Shown here: positions 9,959 to 19,447 of the stretch, in pieces | Layout: the number at the start of each line of letters is the position of its first letter | How positions within the stretch are numbered: the first letter of the stretch is position 1 | Assembly (NCBI RefSeq): GCF_024623065.1 | Contig: NZ_JANJZR010000024.1 | Span: 1-59,356, forward strand | From: Bacteroides acidifaciens | GTDB lineage: Bacteria; Bacteroidota; Bacteroidia; Bacteroidales; Bacteroidaceae | Reading direction: 5' to 3' | DNA: 59,356 nucleotides | Program-made: the position numbers and the translations under genes | Notes under the pieces: generated by a model | The model's database searches: none | What the model saw: the letters and a program-made list of their open reading frames with translations, nothing else | What the model was told of the DNA's origin: nothing

Positions 9959-9988
9959 TCTCTTTAATTTTTAATCATAAACTATCCC

Positions 9989-10222
9989 CTATCGTCTCAT
10001 ATCGTGCTCACCGAAAAGGGTCGGATAATCTTCTTCCATATTCTTATGGATAAACATGAGAATGGTTTCGCGAAGCCAACGTGACTTATTCGTTATCTTG
10101 TACTTTTCAAGATAACGATCTACAATCAGTTGCTCTTCATCGCTCAACAAAATGCTCATCCGTCGTTCTCTTTTAGTACATTCGACGTGCATTTTCAGGC
10201 ACTTCTTACTTCTTTTTCTCAT
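9989..10222 (-). CDS. Small ribbon-helix-helix-like protein
   Basis: The 77-residue basic protein begins with a lysine- and arginine-rich segment. It continues with a short strand (RRMSILLS), then two helices (DEEQLIVDRYLEKY and SRWLRETILMFIHK). This is the order seen in ribbon-helix-helix DNA-binding proteins. It lies just upstream of tadA on the same strand and is divergent from yraN. A role as a small transcription factor is inferred from shape only. Confidence 0.6.
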   Translation of the reverse strand: MRKRSKKCLKMHVECTKRERRMSILLSDEEQLIVDRYLEKYKITNKSRWLRETILMFIHKNMEEDYPTLFGEHDMRR

Positions 10223-10272
10223 ATCTTCTGCAAAATTACTTTTACTTCTGTAAATTCAAAGAATAAAAGCAG

Positions 10273-10280
10273 TAAATTTG
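10273..10280 (+). promoter_or_regulatory. yraN promoter -7 box
   Basis: TAAATTTG matches TAnnTTTG and lies 10 nt before the ATG at 10290. Transcription would start almost at the start codon. This rules out the further-upstream ATG at 10278 as the usual start. Confidence 0.6.
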
Positions 10281-10289
10281 CAAAAAAAG

Positions 10290-10655
10290 ATGGCGAAACA
10301 TAATGAATTGGGTAAAGCCGGAGAAAATGCCGCAGTAGCCTATCTGGAACAGCAAGGCTATATCATCCGCGACCGAAATTGGAGAAAAGGCCGTTTGGAA
10401 TTGGATATTGTGGCTGTAAAGGACCTTGAATTGATTGTAGCAGAAGTGAAAACACGCAGCAACACTCAGTTTGCAGAGCCGGAAGATGCCGTTGATTTAC
10501 CCAAGATAAGACGTACTGTACGCGCTGCGGATACGTATATGAAACTATTTCAAATTGACATCCCTGTACGTTTCGATATTATTACCGTAGTGGGTAACGA
10601 TGGAGATTTTAAGATTGAGCATATGAAAGAGGCATTTTATCCGCCTTTATTCTAA
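10290..10655 (+). CDS. YraN family (UPF0102) nuclease-fold protein
   Basis: The product of about 121 residues has the YraN family pattern: GKAGENAAVAYL near the N-terminus, then NWRKGRLELDIVA and VAEVKTR, which form the restriction-endonuclease-like core (Glu/Asp and ExK residues). The family's cellular role is unsettled. I chose the ATG at 10290 because the preceding in-frame ATG lies inside the likely promoter box. Confidence 0.9.
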   Translation: MAKHNELGKAGENAAVAYLEQQGYIIRDRNWRKGRLELDIVAVKDLELIVAEVKTRSNTQFAEPEDAVDLPKIRRTVRAADTYMKLFQIDIPVRFDIITVVGNDGDFKIEHMKEAFYPPLF

Positions 10656-10710
10656 AGTTCACACCCAAAAGTGCAAAGTGTACACTGATTTATTATAAAT
10701 TTGAATTATT

Positions 10711-11067
10711 ATGAACGTAGAAACTGTCAGAGAATATTGCTTAAACAAGAAAGGAACTACCGAATCTTTTCCTTTTGATGAGGTATCACTTGTTATAAAA
10801 GTAATGAACAAGATGTTTGCTCTTATTGACCTGGAAGAAGCAAATCACATCTCATTAAAATGCGATCCGGAAAAGGCGATTGAACTGCGCGAACATTATT
10901 CCGGAATTGAAGGAGCTTACCATTTCAACAAGAAGTACTGGAATAGCGTCCGCTTTGACAGTGATGTAGATGACAAACTCATGAAAGAGCTGATAGACCA
11001 CTCTTATGATGAAGTAATCAAGAAGTTTACAAAAAAGCTACGTGCAGAATATGATGCTCTCCCCTGA
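10711..11067 (+). CDS. MmcQ/YjbR family DNA-binding protein
   Basis: The 118-residue product matches the MmcQ/YjbR family across its length, including the N-terminal REYCLNKKGTTESFPF segment and the central HISLKCDPEKA segment. The fold resembles small DNA-binding domains, but the physiological role is unknown. Its 3' end overlaps the start of the biotin ligase gene by 26 bp in another frame, so the two are translationally linked. Confidence 0.88.
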   Translation: MNVETVREYCLNKKGTTESFPFDEVSLVIKVMNKMFALIDLEEANHISLKCDPEKAIELREHYSGIEGAYHFNKKYWNSVRFDSDVDDKLMKELIDHSYDEVIKKFTKKLRAEYDALP

Positions 11068-11809
11068 ATTATTTCCGGTTCCATTGGTTCATATCAGCGA
11101 AACGAACTCTACCAACAACTATCTGCAAACTCTGTGTGCCCAAGAAAAGATAGAAGAGTTTACGACTGTAGTCGCCGACTTCCAAACTTCCGGACGGGGA
11201 CAACGTGGAAATTCGTGGGAATCGGAGCCGTACAAAAATCTCCTTTTCAGCTTTGTGCTTCTTCCCGAGTTTCTGGAAGCACGCCGCCAGTTTCTTATTT
11301 CTCAGATTATATCTTTAGCTATCAAAGAAGAACTGGATACTTATACTAATGATGTTTCTATCAAATGGCCGAACGATATTTACTGGAAAGAGAAGAAAAT
11401 ATGCGGCATATTGATAGAAAACGACTTGATGGGGCGGAATATCAGCCAAAGTATTGCGGGAATCGGAATCAATATCAACCAGGAAGAGTTTCACAGCCCG
11501 GCTCCCAATCCTGTCTCATTGTACCAAATCACAGGAAAGCAATATGATATTTTTGAGGTATTGAAGAATATTATGCTGCGAATACAGTCTTATTATAATC
11601 AACTTAAAAAGAATGATACTTCATCAATTGTTGCCCACTATGAAAAATCGCTTTTCAGAAAGGAAGGGATGCATCGGTACAAAGATGCTGACGGAGAGTT
11701 CCTTGCACGGATTGTGTGTGTAGAACCCGAAGGAAGATTGATTTTGGAAGATGAGAGCCAGACAAAAAGAGGATATATGTTTAAGGAAGTGGAATATTTA
11801 TTGAAATAA
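11042..11809 (+). CDS. birA: Biotin--[acetyl-CoA-carboxylase] ligase
   Basis: The 255-residue protein is the short, catalytic-only type without an N-terminal helix-turn-helix, so it should not act as a repressor. It has the biotin-binding GRGQRGNSWES loop (around residues 52-62), the KWPNDI motif and GIGIN. It activates biotin with ATP and attaches it to carboxylase carrier proteins. Met4 or Met5 are alternative starts. It overlaps the preceding YjbR-type gene. Confidence 0.95.
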   Translation: MQNMMLSPELFPVPLVHISETNSTNNYLQTLCAQEKIEEFTTVVADFQTSGRGQRGNSWESEPYKNLLFSFVLLPEFLEARRQFLISQIISLAIKEELDTYTNDVSIKWPNDIYWKEKKICGILIENDLMGRNISQSIAGIGININQEEFHSPAPNPVSLYQITGKQYDIFEVLKNIMLRIQSYYNQLKKNDTSSIVAHYEKSLFRKEGMHRYKDADGEFLARIVCVEPEGRLILEDESQTKRGYMFKEVEYLLK

Positions 11810-11835
11810 ATAATTGACTGACTGATTAAAAACAT

Positions 11836-11843
11836 TATCTTTG
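11836..11843 (+). promoter_or_regulatory. Promoter -7 box of the S41 protease gene
   Basis: TATCTTTG matches the Bacteroides -7 box. A TTG element sits 19 nt upstream at 11814-11816. The start codon used here is 35 nt downstream. Confidence 0.65.
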
Positions 11844-11878
11844 AAAGTTTGTATATAGTAATGCAAGAATTTACGCTT

Positions 11879-13624
11879 ATGAAAAAAAGACTTTTTATCG
11901 CACCGTTTAATATATTAATTATCTTATTAGGCATTATTGCTTCTTGTAGTGATGACAAAGATACTATATTAGAGGGTAATGGGTTAAAGGAAAAAAGTTG
12001 GTCCACTGACAAGACTTATTCCATTTCTGAGGGACAGACACTAAAGTTTACTTTTAATGCACGTTCCAGTTGGACGGCAAATAGTAATTCTACAACATTT
12101 CTGACACTGAGTGCAAATTCCGGCAACTCAGGCGAAAACACATTGGAAATTACTGCGAACAAATCTTCTCAGCAGCAAGGTACTGTCACAATCAAGGTAA
12201 ATGGCTATTCTGCCGAAACCTATATTAATTTAAAGTTAAGCAGCAACACTGAACACGAAGATAACGAAGTCAACTATGCAGTAGACGAATACTTGAAAAA
12301 GATGTATTTATGGAATGACGATTATAAGAAATTAACTCCGGACTTCACTCTATCCTATGATAAGTTCCTAGAAAATACCTTAATGAGTATGACTACTAAT
12401 ACTTTAGATAAAAAAGTATATATTAATAATTCCGGTCAATCATATTATGCCTTGTTCTCTTTCATCCAAAAATTAGACCCCGATTTACAGCCAACTCGCA
12501 GTAGCAACACTATAGAAAAGAAAGTCTTACAATACAATTTTGGTTTTATTGATATGCTACCTGTAGCGTATCGTGGCACTTCAAATTCAACATATATATT
12601 TCTTGCCGTTCAAGGTGTGCATCCCGGTTCTTCCGCCCATCAAGCAGGAATAAAACGTGGAACTAAGATTACCCAAATCAATGGTCAGAGATTGACAGAA
12701 AACAATTGGTTTGACTATTATTACAATTTACGTATTCCCACTTCGTCAATATCATTGGAAGTAAAAGACTACGAAGGAAAAACTTATAATATTAATTCCG
12801 GTCCGATTTATCCAAATCCGGTAATTCTCTCTCAAGTTAAACAGATAGGCTTACATAAAATCGGCTACTTAGCATATTCCGCTTTTGAAGCAGGATTTGA
12901 CCAGGAACTTTTTGATACCTTTAAAAATTTCCATAATCAATCGATTACCGATTTAATTTTAGACCTCCGTTATAACGGAGGAGGACACGTTATATCCGCC
13001 AATTTAATGGCTAGTTGTATTGCAGGGGAAGCTTGCGCCGGAAAAACTTTCGCTTCTTATCGCTACAATAGCAGTCGCATGGAAGTACTTGGGAATCAAC
13101 GCCCTACTGAACAATTCGCCTATAGCAAATATGCAAATCTAAACAATACATCGCTTGCTGCCGGTGCGTTGAATTTACCAACCGTTTACTGTCTCGTTAG
13201 CAATAACACAGCCTCATCTAGTGAATTAGTTATCAACTCATTAAAAGGGATTGGCATTGACGTTAAACTAATCGGAATGACCACACATGGTAAAAATGTT
13301 GGAATGGAAGGAATTACAATTAACACAGCGGCAGCTAAGTACGAGCTATACCCTATAACTTTCCAATCATATAATGCCAAAGGAAATGGTGACTATGCAA
13401 ACGGATTCCAACCGGAATATATAATAGATGAGGATGCCCCGAACGGGAATAATATGTTTGAAGGTTATGGTGATTTCGGTACTAGCGAGGACCCACTATA
13501 CGCTATAGCGGAAAGTCTTATCACAGGAACAAATCTTATTAAGTCTACCACACGTTCTATCAATAAGGTAGTCGGTAAACCACTGAAAAAACCGGAAATT
13601 AAACATATAGGAATGATAAAATAA
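11879..13624 (+). CDS. BACON-PDZ-S41 family peptidase lipoprotein
   Basis: I start at the ATG at 11879, since it opens a lipoprotein signal peptide ending in the lipobox IIASC; upstream ATGs add residues before it. After the signal comes a BACON-like beta domain (about residues 40-120), then a PDZ-like segment (HPGSSAHQAGIKRGTKI). The C-terminal S41 tail-specific protease domain contains DLRYNGGG (362-369) and the nucleophile region TASSSE (around 446-448). It probably sits on the cell surface or periplasmic face of the outer membrane. S41 enzymes cleave near protein C-termini; the substrate here is unknown. Confidence 0.85.
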   Translation: MKKRLFIAPFNILIILLGIIASCSDDKDTILEGNGLKEKSWSTDKTYSISEGQTLKFTFNARSSWTANSNSTTFLTLSANSGNSGENTLEITANKSSQQQGTVTIKVNGYSAETYINLKLSSNTEHEDNEVNYAVDEYLKKMYLWNDDYKKLTPDFTLSYDKFLENTLMSMTTNTLDKKVYINNSGQSYYALFSFIQKLDPDLQPTRSSNTIEKKVLQYNFGFIDMLPVAYRGTSNSTYIFLAVQGVHPGSSAHQAGIKRGTKITQINGQRLTENNWFDYYYNLRIPTSSISLEVKDYEGKTYNINSGPIYPNPVILSQVKQIGLHKIGYLAYSAFEAGFDQELFDTFKNFHNQSITDLILDLRYNGGGHVISANLMASCIAGEACAGKTFASYRYNSSRMEVLGNQRPTEQFAYSKYANLNNTSLAAGALNLPTVYCLVSNNTASSSELVINSLKGIGIDVKLIGMTTHGKNVGMEGITINTAAAKYELYPITFQSYNAKGNGDYANGFQPEYIIDEDAPNGNNMFEGYGDFGTSEDPLYAIAESLITGTNLIKSTTRSINKVVGKPLKKPEIKHIGMIK

Positions 13625-13639
13625 CAAACTTATATAATT

Positions 13640-13680
13640 AGAGAAAGAGTTGAATCGCCTATCGATTCAACTCTTTCTCT
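13640..13680. terminator. Bidirectional terminator overlapping the TPR gene stop
   Basis: A perfect 18-bp inverted repeat (13640-13657 and 13663-13680) with a 5-nt loop sits between the convergent S41 protease and TPR genes. The stop codon of the minus-strand TPR gene falls partly in the loop, and one arm encodes its last residues. It can end transcription from either side. Confidence 0.85.
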
Positions 13681-14342
13681 ATTCTCAATATCTTATCCAA
13701 CGTCTTTTGAGCCTCAGTCGACGGAAACCTTAAAACAACCTTCTGCAAAGAGCTCCGTGCCTTTTCGTATCCCGTAGCAAAGACTTTTGACAATCCATCC
13801 CGATACCGGGCATATTGCATTTTCGTTGGCGATGATATTTTCTTATAGTCAGTCTCCAACTGCTTCTTTTCCCGCTCAGCCATCAAATAATAGTAATTCC
13901 CTAAAAAGATATTGGCAGCCAAGTTGTCTGTGTCCAATTGCAATATATTCTCATACAGGCGCAGAGCATCCTTTTCTTGTCCTCGATAAACTTGCATTTC
14001 GGCACAGGGTTCAAGATAATCTACATTATTGGGAGCCTTTTGAAGTAACTCTTTATAGAACAGGTAAGCCTTGTCGTAATTCCGCTTCTTTCTATAGGCA
14101 ATCGCCAATTCATTTGCCAGCTTCACGCTAATTTCACTGTTTTTGTCCACACTCGTCCAATAATACATTTCCGTGCGGTCAATATTCAGGCTGATCGTCT
14201 GCCGGAAATAGCTCACAGCCTGTCCGTGCTGCCCGGCTTCGATAGCGGCAGACACTTTCTGCAACATCTCATCCACCGACTGCGCATTGAGCATCAGCGG
14301 CAACGAAAACAATGATAAAAAGAAGATAGTTAAGGCTCTCAT
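13659..14342 (-). CDS. Exported tetratricopeptide repeat protein
   Basis: The product of about 227 residues begins with a clear signal peptide (MRALTIFFLSLFSLPLMLNAQS). I therefore start at 14342 instead of the longer open frame up to 14471. The mature part is made of TPR-like helix pairs, including an obvious repeat around NNVDYLEPCAEMQVYRG. It is a periplasmic protein-interaction module of unknown partner. Its 3' end lies inside the bidirectional terminator shared with the S41 protease gene. Confidence 0.8.
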   Translation of the reverse strand: MRALTIFFLSLFSLPLMLNAQSVDEMLQKVSAAIEAGQHGQAVSYFRQTISLNIDRTEMYYWTSVDKNSEISVKLANELAIAYRKKRNYDKAYLFYKELLQKAPNNVDYLEPCAEMQVYRGQEKDALRLYENILQLDTDNLAANIFLGNYYYLMAEREKKQLETDYKKISSPTKMQYARYRDGLSKVFATGYEKARSSLQKVVLRFPSTEAQKTLDKILRIEKELNR

Positions 14343-14453
14343 AATCCAATATTTGCTATTTAGTTCGTGACACACAAAGATACAATAAAAAAATAAAAAA
14401 TGTACCTTTGCGCACAAAAAGAACAATCGATTTGATAAAAGTGTTTCTATAAA

Positions 14454-15782
14454 ATGATAGATAAAAAACAAACCTCTGAAAACAGACGAATATTACAGAT
14501 TGCCATACCATCGATTATATCCAATATAACCGTTCCTCTACTGGGACTTATTGATGTCACCATAGTAGGTCATCTCGGTGCTCCGGCGTATATCGGAGCC
14601 ATTGCCGTAGGGGGAATGTTATTCAATATTATCTATTGGATTTTCGGATTCCTGCGTATGGGGACGAGTGGCATGACTTCACAAGCTTACGGGCAGCATG
14701 ACCTTAATGAAATCACCCGGCTATTGCTTCGCTCGGTCGGCGTCGGCTTATTCATAGCAGTCTGCCTACTAGTACTCCAGTATCCTATCTTGAAACTGGC
14801 ATTCATTTTTATACAGACTACTCCGGAAGTTGAACAACTGGCAACCACCTATTTCTATATCTGCATTTGGGGAGCACCTGCCATATTGGGGCTGTATGGA
14901 TTCGCAGGCTGGTTTATCGGCATGCAGAACTCACGTTTCCCGATGTATATCGCCATCACCCAAAATATCGTCAATATCGCAGCCAGTCTATGTCTTGTCT
15001 ATCTGCTGGACATGAAAGTGGCAGGAGTAGCCACAGGAACCCTTATCGCACAATATGCAGGTTTCATTATGGCAACACTGCTGTACATACGTTATTACGG
15101 CAAGCTCCGTAAACGAATCGCATGGAAAGACATCTGGCAGAAACAAGCCATGTACCGCTTCTTCCAGGTCAACCGGGATATATTCTTCCGCACGCTTTGC
15201 CTTGTCATGGTCACCATGTTCTTTACTTCAGCCGGAGCCGCACAAGGAGAAATCGTATTGGCTGTTAACACATTGCTCATGCAATTATTTACGCTCTTTT
15301 CCTATATCATGGACGGCTTTGCCTATGCCGGTGAAGCATTGGCGGGACGTTATATCGGTGCCAAAAATCAAACAGGTCTGCGCAGTACGGTCCATCACCT
15401 TTTCTATTGGGGATTCGGGCTTTCGCTGGTATTCACTATCCTATATTCTGCCGGCGGGAAGGAGTTTTTGGGATTACTGACTAATAATGATTCCGTAATC
15501 AATGCATCGGACTCCTATTTTTATTGGGCACTCGCTATTCCATTAGCAGGCTTCTCCGCCTTCCTGTGGGATGGAGTCTTTATCGGTGCTACTGCCACCC
15601 GCCAGATGCTTTACTCTATGTTAATCGCTTCTGCCAGCTTTTTCGGAATATATTACGCATTTCATTCTCTCTTGGGAAATCATGCTTTATGGTTGGCTTT
15701 TCTTGTTTATCTTTCATTGAGAGGAATTGTACAAACCTTCCAGGGAAGACGAATCATGAAAAAAGTAATCGTATCTCAATAA
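14454..15782 (+). CDS. MATE family efflux transporter
   Basis: The 442-residue protein has about 12 hydrophobic segments arranged as two similar halves, and the first helix region (IPSIISNITVPLLGLIDVTIVGHLG) is typical of the MATE/DinF family. These transporters expel organic cations or drugs in exchange for sodium or protons. It is divergent from the exported TPR gene and precedes pyrH by 54 bp. The substrate cannot be told from sequence. Confidence 0.92.
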   Translation: MIDKKQTSENRRILQIAIPSIISNITVPLLGLIDVTIVGHLGAPAYIGAIAVGGMLFNIIYWIFGFLRMGTSGMTSQAYGQHDLNEITRLLLRSVGVGLFIAVCLLVLQYPILKLAFIFIQTTPEVEQLATTYFYICIWGAPAILGLYGFAGWFIGMQNSRFPMYIAITQNIVNIAASLCLVYLLDMKVAGVATGTLIAQYAGFIMATLLYIRYYGKLRKRIAWKDIWQKQAMYRFFQVNRDIFFRTLCLVMVTMFFTSAGAAQGEIVLAVNTLLMQLFTLFSYIMDGFAYAGEALAGRYIGAKNQTGLRSTVHHLFYWGFGLSLVFTILYSAGGKEFLGLLTNNDSVINASDSYFYWALAIPLAGFSAFLWDGVFIGATATRQMLYSMLIASASFFGIYYAFHSLLGNHALWLAFLVYLSLRGIVQTFQGRRIMKKVIVSQ

Positions 15783-15803
15783 GGCTATATGACAAATTAT
15801 CTC

Positions 15804-15811
15804 TATATTTG
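15804..15811 (+). promoter_or_regulatory. pyrH promoter -7 box
   Basis: TATATTTG fits the -7 consensus and lies 25 nt before the pyrH start, so pyrH can be transcribed independently of the MATE gene. No strong -33 element is visible. Confidence 0.55.
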
Positions 15812-15836
15812 CGGCAAACAATAAAAAGCAAAAGAT

Positions 15837-16547
15837 ATGGCTAAGTATAAAAGAATCTTGCTGAAACTAAGCGGAGAGAGCCTGATGGGCGAAAAGCAAT
15901 ACGGCATTGACGAAAAAAGGCTGGCAGAATATGCAGAGCAAATCAAAGAAATCCACGGACAAGGCGTGCAGATAGGCATCGTTATCGGTGGTGGAAATAT
16001 CTTCCGTGGATTAAGTGGAGCCAATAAAGGTTTCGACCGGGTGAAAGGCGACCAGATGGGGATGTTGGCAACTGTTATCAATAGCCTGGCATTGAGTTCG
16101 GCACTGGTAGCTGCCGGAGTGAAAGCCCGTGTATTGACAGCAGTCCGCATGGAACCTATCGGTGAATTCTATAGCAAGTGGAAAGCTATCGAATGTATGG
16201 AAAACGGTGAGGTTGTCATCATGTCCGCAGGAACGGGAAATCCTTTCTTTACTACTGACACAGGTTCTTCATTAAGAGGAATCGAAATCGAAGCAGATGT
16301 AATGCTGAAAGGTACTCGTGTAGATGGCATTTATACTGCTGACCCTGAAAAGGATCCAACTGCAACCAAGTTCGACGACATCACATACGATGAAGTACTG
16401 AAACGCGGATTGAAAGTAATGGACTTGACAGCGACTTGTATGTGCAAAGAAAACAACCTGCCTATCGTCGTATTTGACATGGATACGGTAGGTAACCTTA
16501 AAAAAGTAATCGACGGAGAAGAAATAGGTACAGTTGTACACAACTGA
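15837..16547 (+). CDS. pyrH: UMP kinase
   Basis: The 236-residue product is a full-length bacterial UMP kinase of the amino-acid kinase fold. It starts with KRILLKLSGESLMG and has the GGGNIFRG loop and the VDGIYTADPEKD segment. It phosphorylates UMP to UDP with ATP in pyrimidine nucleotide synthesis. A strong intrinsic terminator follows 25 bp downstream. Confidence 0.97.
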   Translation: MAKYKRILLKLSGESLMGEKQYGIDEKRLAEYAEQIKEIHGQGVQIGIVIGGGNIFRGLSGANKGFDRVKGDQMGMLATVINSLALSSALVAAGVKARVLTAVRMEPIGEFYSKWKAIECMENGEVVIMSAGTGNPFFTTDTGSSLRGIEIEADVMLKGTRVDGIYTADPEKDPTATKFDDITYDEVLKRGLKVMDLTATCMCKENNLPIVVFDMDTVGNLKKVIDGEEIGTVVHN

Positions 16548-16571
16548 TTAATTCCTTCAATACATCTTTAA

Positions 16572-16610
16572 CAAGGCGGAGAATCTCGTTCTAGGGGATT
16601 CTCCGCCTTG
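16572..16610 (+). terminator. pyrH terminator
   Basis: A perfect 14-bp stem (CAAGGCGGAGAATC with its complement at 16597-16610) and an 11-nt loop are followed by TTTTG. This is an intrinsic terminator after pyrH. Confidence 0.85.
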
Positions 16611-16784
16611 TTTTGTATATAATTATCCCCTATATTCCTAAAGACTATCCTTCCACCTGCACTCCTTTAATCCTCAAACTGCATGATTTTAGTTCTATGC
16701 AGGCAGAAGATTAGTTTTCAGCATACGAAAGATTAAATTATACTATCAACGGGGGAAACGCTTGTTTATCATGTGCGAACTGCG

Positions 16785-16792
16785 TACTTTTG
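16785..16792 (+). promoter_or_regulatory. Promoter -7 box of the EamA transporter gene
   Basis: TACTTTTG matches TAnnTTTG. A TTG lies 20 nt upstream at 16762-16764, and the start codon is 26 nt downstream. Confidence 0.7.
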
Positions 16793-16817
16793 CACGCCAT
16801 TTTAAAAACTTAAAACG

Positions 16818-17729
16818 ATGAACAGCAAAACCAAAGGCTTTATCTATGGAGCGATTGCCGCCGCAAGTTACGGTATGAATCCTCTTTTTGCGCTCCCGCT
16901 CTATGCAGCAGGCATGAGTGTCGATACGGTATTATTCTACCGTTACTTTTTTGCTGTCATTGTATTAGGGATACTGATGAAGATGCAACATCAATCTTTC
17001 TCCCTTCAGAAAGCAGATATTCTGCCGTTGGTTATTATGGGATTGTTGTTCTCGTTTTCTTCTTTACTCCTTTTTATGAGCTACAACTACATGGACGCAG
17101 GAATCGCATCCACGATTCTATTCGTCTATCCAGTGATGGTAGCTGTTATCATGGGAGCGTTTTTCAAAGAAAAGATTTCAGCGATTACCATATTTTCCAT
17201 CCTGCTGGCACTTTCGGGCATTGCATTGCTATATCAGGGAGATGGCGGTAAGCCGTTATCAACCGTAGGAATCATCTTTGTCCTGTTGTCCTCACTCTCC
17301 TATGCTATATATATAGTAGGTGTGAACCGTTCGACACTGAAAAACCTACCGACAACAAAACTCACATTTTATGCTATTCTGTTCGGGCTTTCAGTTTATA
17401 TTGTCCGCCTGAACTTCTGCACGGAACTGCAAGCCATACCATCCGCATGGCTCTGGGCAGACGTACTGGCACTGGCTATTCTGCCTACTGCCGTATCATT
17501 GGTATGCACAGCACTGGCTATCCATTATATAGGCTCTACACCGACAGCCATCTTAGGCGCTTTGGAACCTGTGACGGCTTTGTTTTTCGGAGTTCTTCTG
17601 TTTCACGAAAAACTCACGCCCCGGTTAATGGTAGGTATTTTAATGATTATCACCGCCGTTACCTTGATTATCATTGGCAAGTCGCTCATAAAAAAGATGA
17701 GTATGCTGTTGCAGATGAACAAAAAATAA
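16818..17729 (+). CDS. EamA/DMT family transporter
   Basis: The 303-residue protein has ten hydrophobic helices built from two EamA repeats, each about 140 residues. This places it in the drug/metabolite transporter superfamily at the inner membrane. Substrates in this family range from amino acids to purines and cannot be predicted. The C-terminus is short and basic (KSLIKKMSMLLQMNKK). It sits between the pyrH terminator and frr and has its own promoter box. Confidence 0.92.
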   Translation: MNSKTKGFIYGAIAAASYGMNPLFALPLYAAGMSVDTVLFYRYFFAVIVLGILMKMQHQSFSLQKADILPLVIMGLLFSFSSLLLFMSYNYMDAGIASTILFVYPVMVAVIMGAFFKEKISAITIFSILLALSGIALLYQGDGGKPLSTVGIIFVLLSSLSYAIYIVGVNRSTLKNLPTTKLTFYAILFGLSVYIVRLNFCTELQAIPSAWLWADVLALAILPTAVSLVCTALAIHYIGSTPTAILGALEPVTALFFGVLLFHEKLTPRLMVGILMIITAVTLIIIGKSLIKKMSMLLQMNKK

Positions 17730-17731
17730 TA

Positions 17732-17739
17732 TACTTTTG
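17732..17739 (+). promoter_or_regulatory. frr promoter -7 box
   Basis: TACTTTTG fits the -7 consensus, with TTG 20 nt upstream inside the end of the EamA gene. It would drive frr and rsgA. Confidence 0.65.
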
Positions 17740-17780
17740 CTAATTAATCAATCGAATAGCAACTTTAATTATCGAAAAAT

Positions 17781-18341
17781 ATGGTAGACGTAAAGACTTG
17801 CCTTGACAATGCACAAGAAAAAATGGATATGGCGATCATGTATCTGGAAGAAGCACTGGCACATATCCGCGCCGGAAAAGCGAGTACCCGACTGTTGGAC
17901 GGTATCCGTGTAGACTCTTACGGAAGCATGGTTCCTATCAGCAATGTAGCAGCCGTGACCACACCCGATGCACGCAGCATCGCCATCAAACCCTGGGATA
18001 AAAGCATGTTCCGTGTCATCGAAAAAGCAATTATCGACTCCGACCTCGGCATCATGCCCGAAAATAACGGTGAAATAATCCGTATCGGTATCCCGCCTTT
18101 GACGGAAGAACGTCGTAAACAACTGGCAAAACAGTGTAAAAGCGAAGGCGAAACGGCTAAAGTAAGCGTGCGTAACGCCCGCCGTGACGGTAACGACGCA
18201 TTGAAAAAAGCCGTAAAAGACGGATTGGCAGAAGACGAGCAGAAGAATGCGGAAGCTAAACTGCAAAAAATCCATGATAAGTATATCAAACAAATTGATG
18301 ATATGCTGGCTGAAAAAGACAAAGAAATAATGACAGTATAA
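17781..18341 (+). CDS. frr: Ribosome recycling factor
   Basis: The 186-residue product has the usual length of RRF and its conserved features, including IRAGKAS near residue 32 and the central VRNARRDGND segment. It works with EF-G to split the post-termination ribosome. rsgA begins 18 bp downstream, so two ribosome-related genes form an operon. Confidence 0.97.
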   Translation: MVDVKTCLDNAQEKMDMAIMYLEEALAHIRAGKASTRLLDGIRVDSYGSMVPISNVAAVTTPDARSIAIKPWDKSMFRVIEKAIIDSDLGIMPENNGEIIRIGIPPLTEERRKQLAKQCKSEGETAKVSVRNARRDGNDALKKAVKDGLAEDEQKNAEAKLQKIHDKYIKQIDDMLAEKDKEIMTV

Positions 18342-18359
18342 GTTGAGAACTCTCCATTC

Positions 18360-19292
18360 ATGAAGGGATTAGTAATCAAAAACACAGGTAGCTGGTATCA
18401 GGTAAAGACCGATGACGGGCAACTTATCGAATGTAAAATCAAAGGTAATTTCCGACTCAAAGGTATCCGTAGCACCAATCCGGTAGCGGTGGGCGACCGT
18501 GTTCAGATTATACTCAATCAGGAAGGCACTGCTTTCATCAACGAAATAGAAGATAGGAAGAACTACATTATCCGTCGTTCTTCCAATCTTTCTAAACAAT
18601 CCCACATTCTTGCCGCCAATCTCGACCAGTGCATGCTGGTGATAACCGTCAACTATCCCGAAACTTCCACTATCTTCATCGACCGTTTTCTTGCATCGGC
18701 AGAAGCCTACCGGGTTCCTGTCAAACTGATATTCAACAAAATAGACGCTTACGATGAAGACGAACTACGCTATTTGGACGCACTTATCAATTTATACACA
18801 CATATCGGATATCCCTGTTTCAAGGTTTCCGCCAAGAATGGCGACGGGATAAACGAGATTAAAAAGTCTTTGGAAGGCAATATCACTTTATTCTCCGGTC
18901 ATTCGGGAGTAGGTAAATCGACGCTTATCAACGCCATACTGCCGGGAATAGAAGCTAAAACCGGCGAAATATCCTCTTATCATAACAAGGGAATGCATAC
19001 CACTACTTTCTCCGAAATGTTTCCTGTAGACGGAGACGGGTATATCATCGATACTCCAGGCATCAAAGGCTTCGGCACATTCGATATGGAAGAGGAAGAA
19101 ATCGGACATTATTTCCCCGAAATATTCAAGATTTCCGCCGACTGCAAATACAATAACTGTACCCATCGCCACGAACCGGGATGCGCTGTGCGCAAAGCGG
19201 TAGAAGAACACCTGATAAGCGAATCACGTTACACCTCTTATCTGAATATGCTGGAAGATAAAGAGGAAGGCAAATACCGGGCTGCTTACTAA
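18360..19292 (+). CDS. rsgA: Small ribosomal subunit biogenesis GTPase RsgA
   Basis: The 310-residue product is a circularly permuted GTPase. An N-terminal OB fold is followed by the G4 motif NKID (126-129), then the P-loop GHSGVGKS (180-187) and G3 DTPG (231-234). A C-terminal zinc knuckle uses Cys262, Cys267, His269 and Cys275. RsgA checks late maturation of the 30S subunit. It is co-directional with frr. Confidence 0.97.
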   Translation: MKGLVIKNTGSWYQVKTDDGQLIECKIKGNFRLKGIRSTNPVAVGDRVQIILNQEGTAFINEIEDRKNYIIRRSSNLSKQSHILAANLDQCMLVITVNYPETSTIFIDRFLASAEAYRVPVKLIFNKIDAYDEDELRYLDALINLYTHIGYPCFKVSAKNGDGINEIKKSLEGNITLFSGHSGVGKSTLINAILPGIEAKTGEISSYHNKGMHTTTFSEMFPVDGDGYIIDTPGIKGFGTFDMEEEEIGHYFPEIFKISADCKYNNCTHRHEPGCAVRKAVEEHLISESRYTSYLNMLEDKEEGKYRAAY

Positions 19293-19403
19293 TTTCCTTC
19301 GTCCAGGCAGCCTGCAAGTTCTCTTCTTTTCTCACAAACGTTTTCCTAATAAAGTTTCTTTTGCTTTTTTATAGAAGCCTATTGTATTTTAAATGCAAAA
19401 TAT

Positions 19404-19411
19404 TACTTTTG
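19404..19411 (+). promoter_or_regulatory. Promoter -7 box of the first SusC operon
   Basis: TACTTTTG matches TAnnTTTG with a TTG 19 nt upstream (19382-19384). The likely transcript starts about 30 nt before the SusC ATG at 19448. No sigma/anti-sigma pair or hybrid two-component gene sits next to this operon, so its regulator is elsewhere. Confidence 0.7.
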
Positions 19412-19447
19412 TACTTAGAGTTATTACAATATGTAAAAAGCAATACT

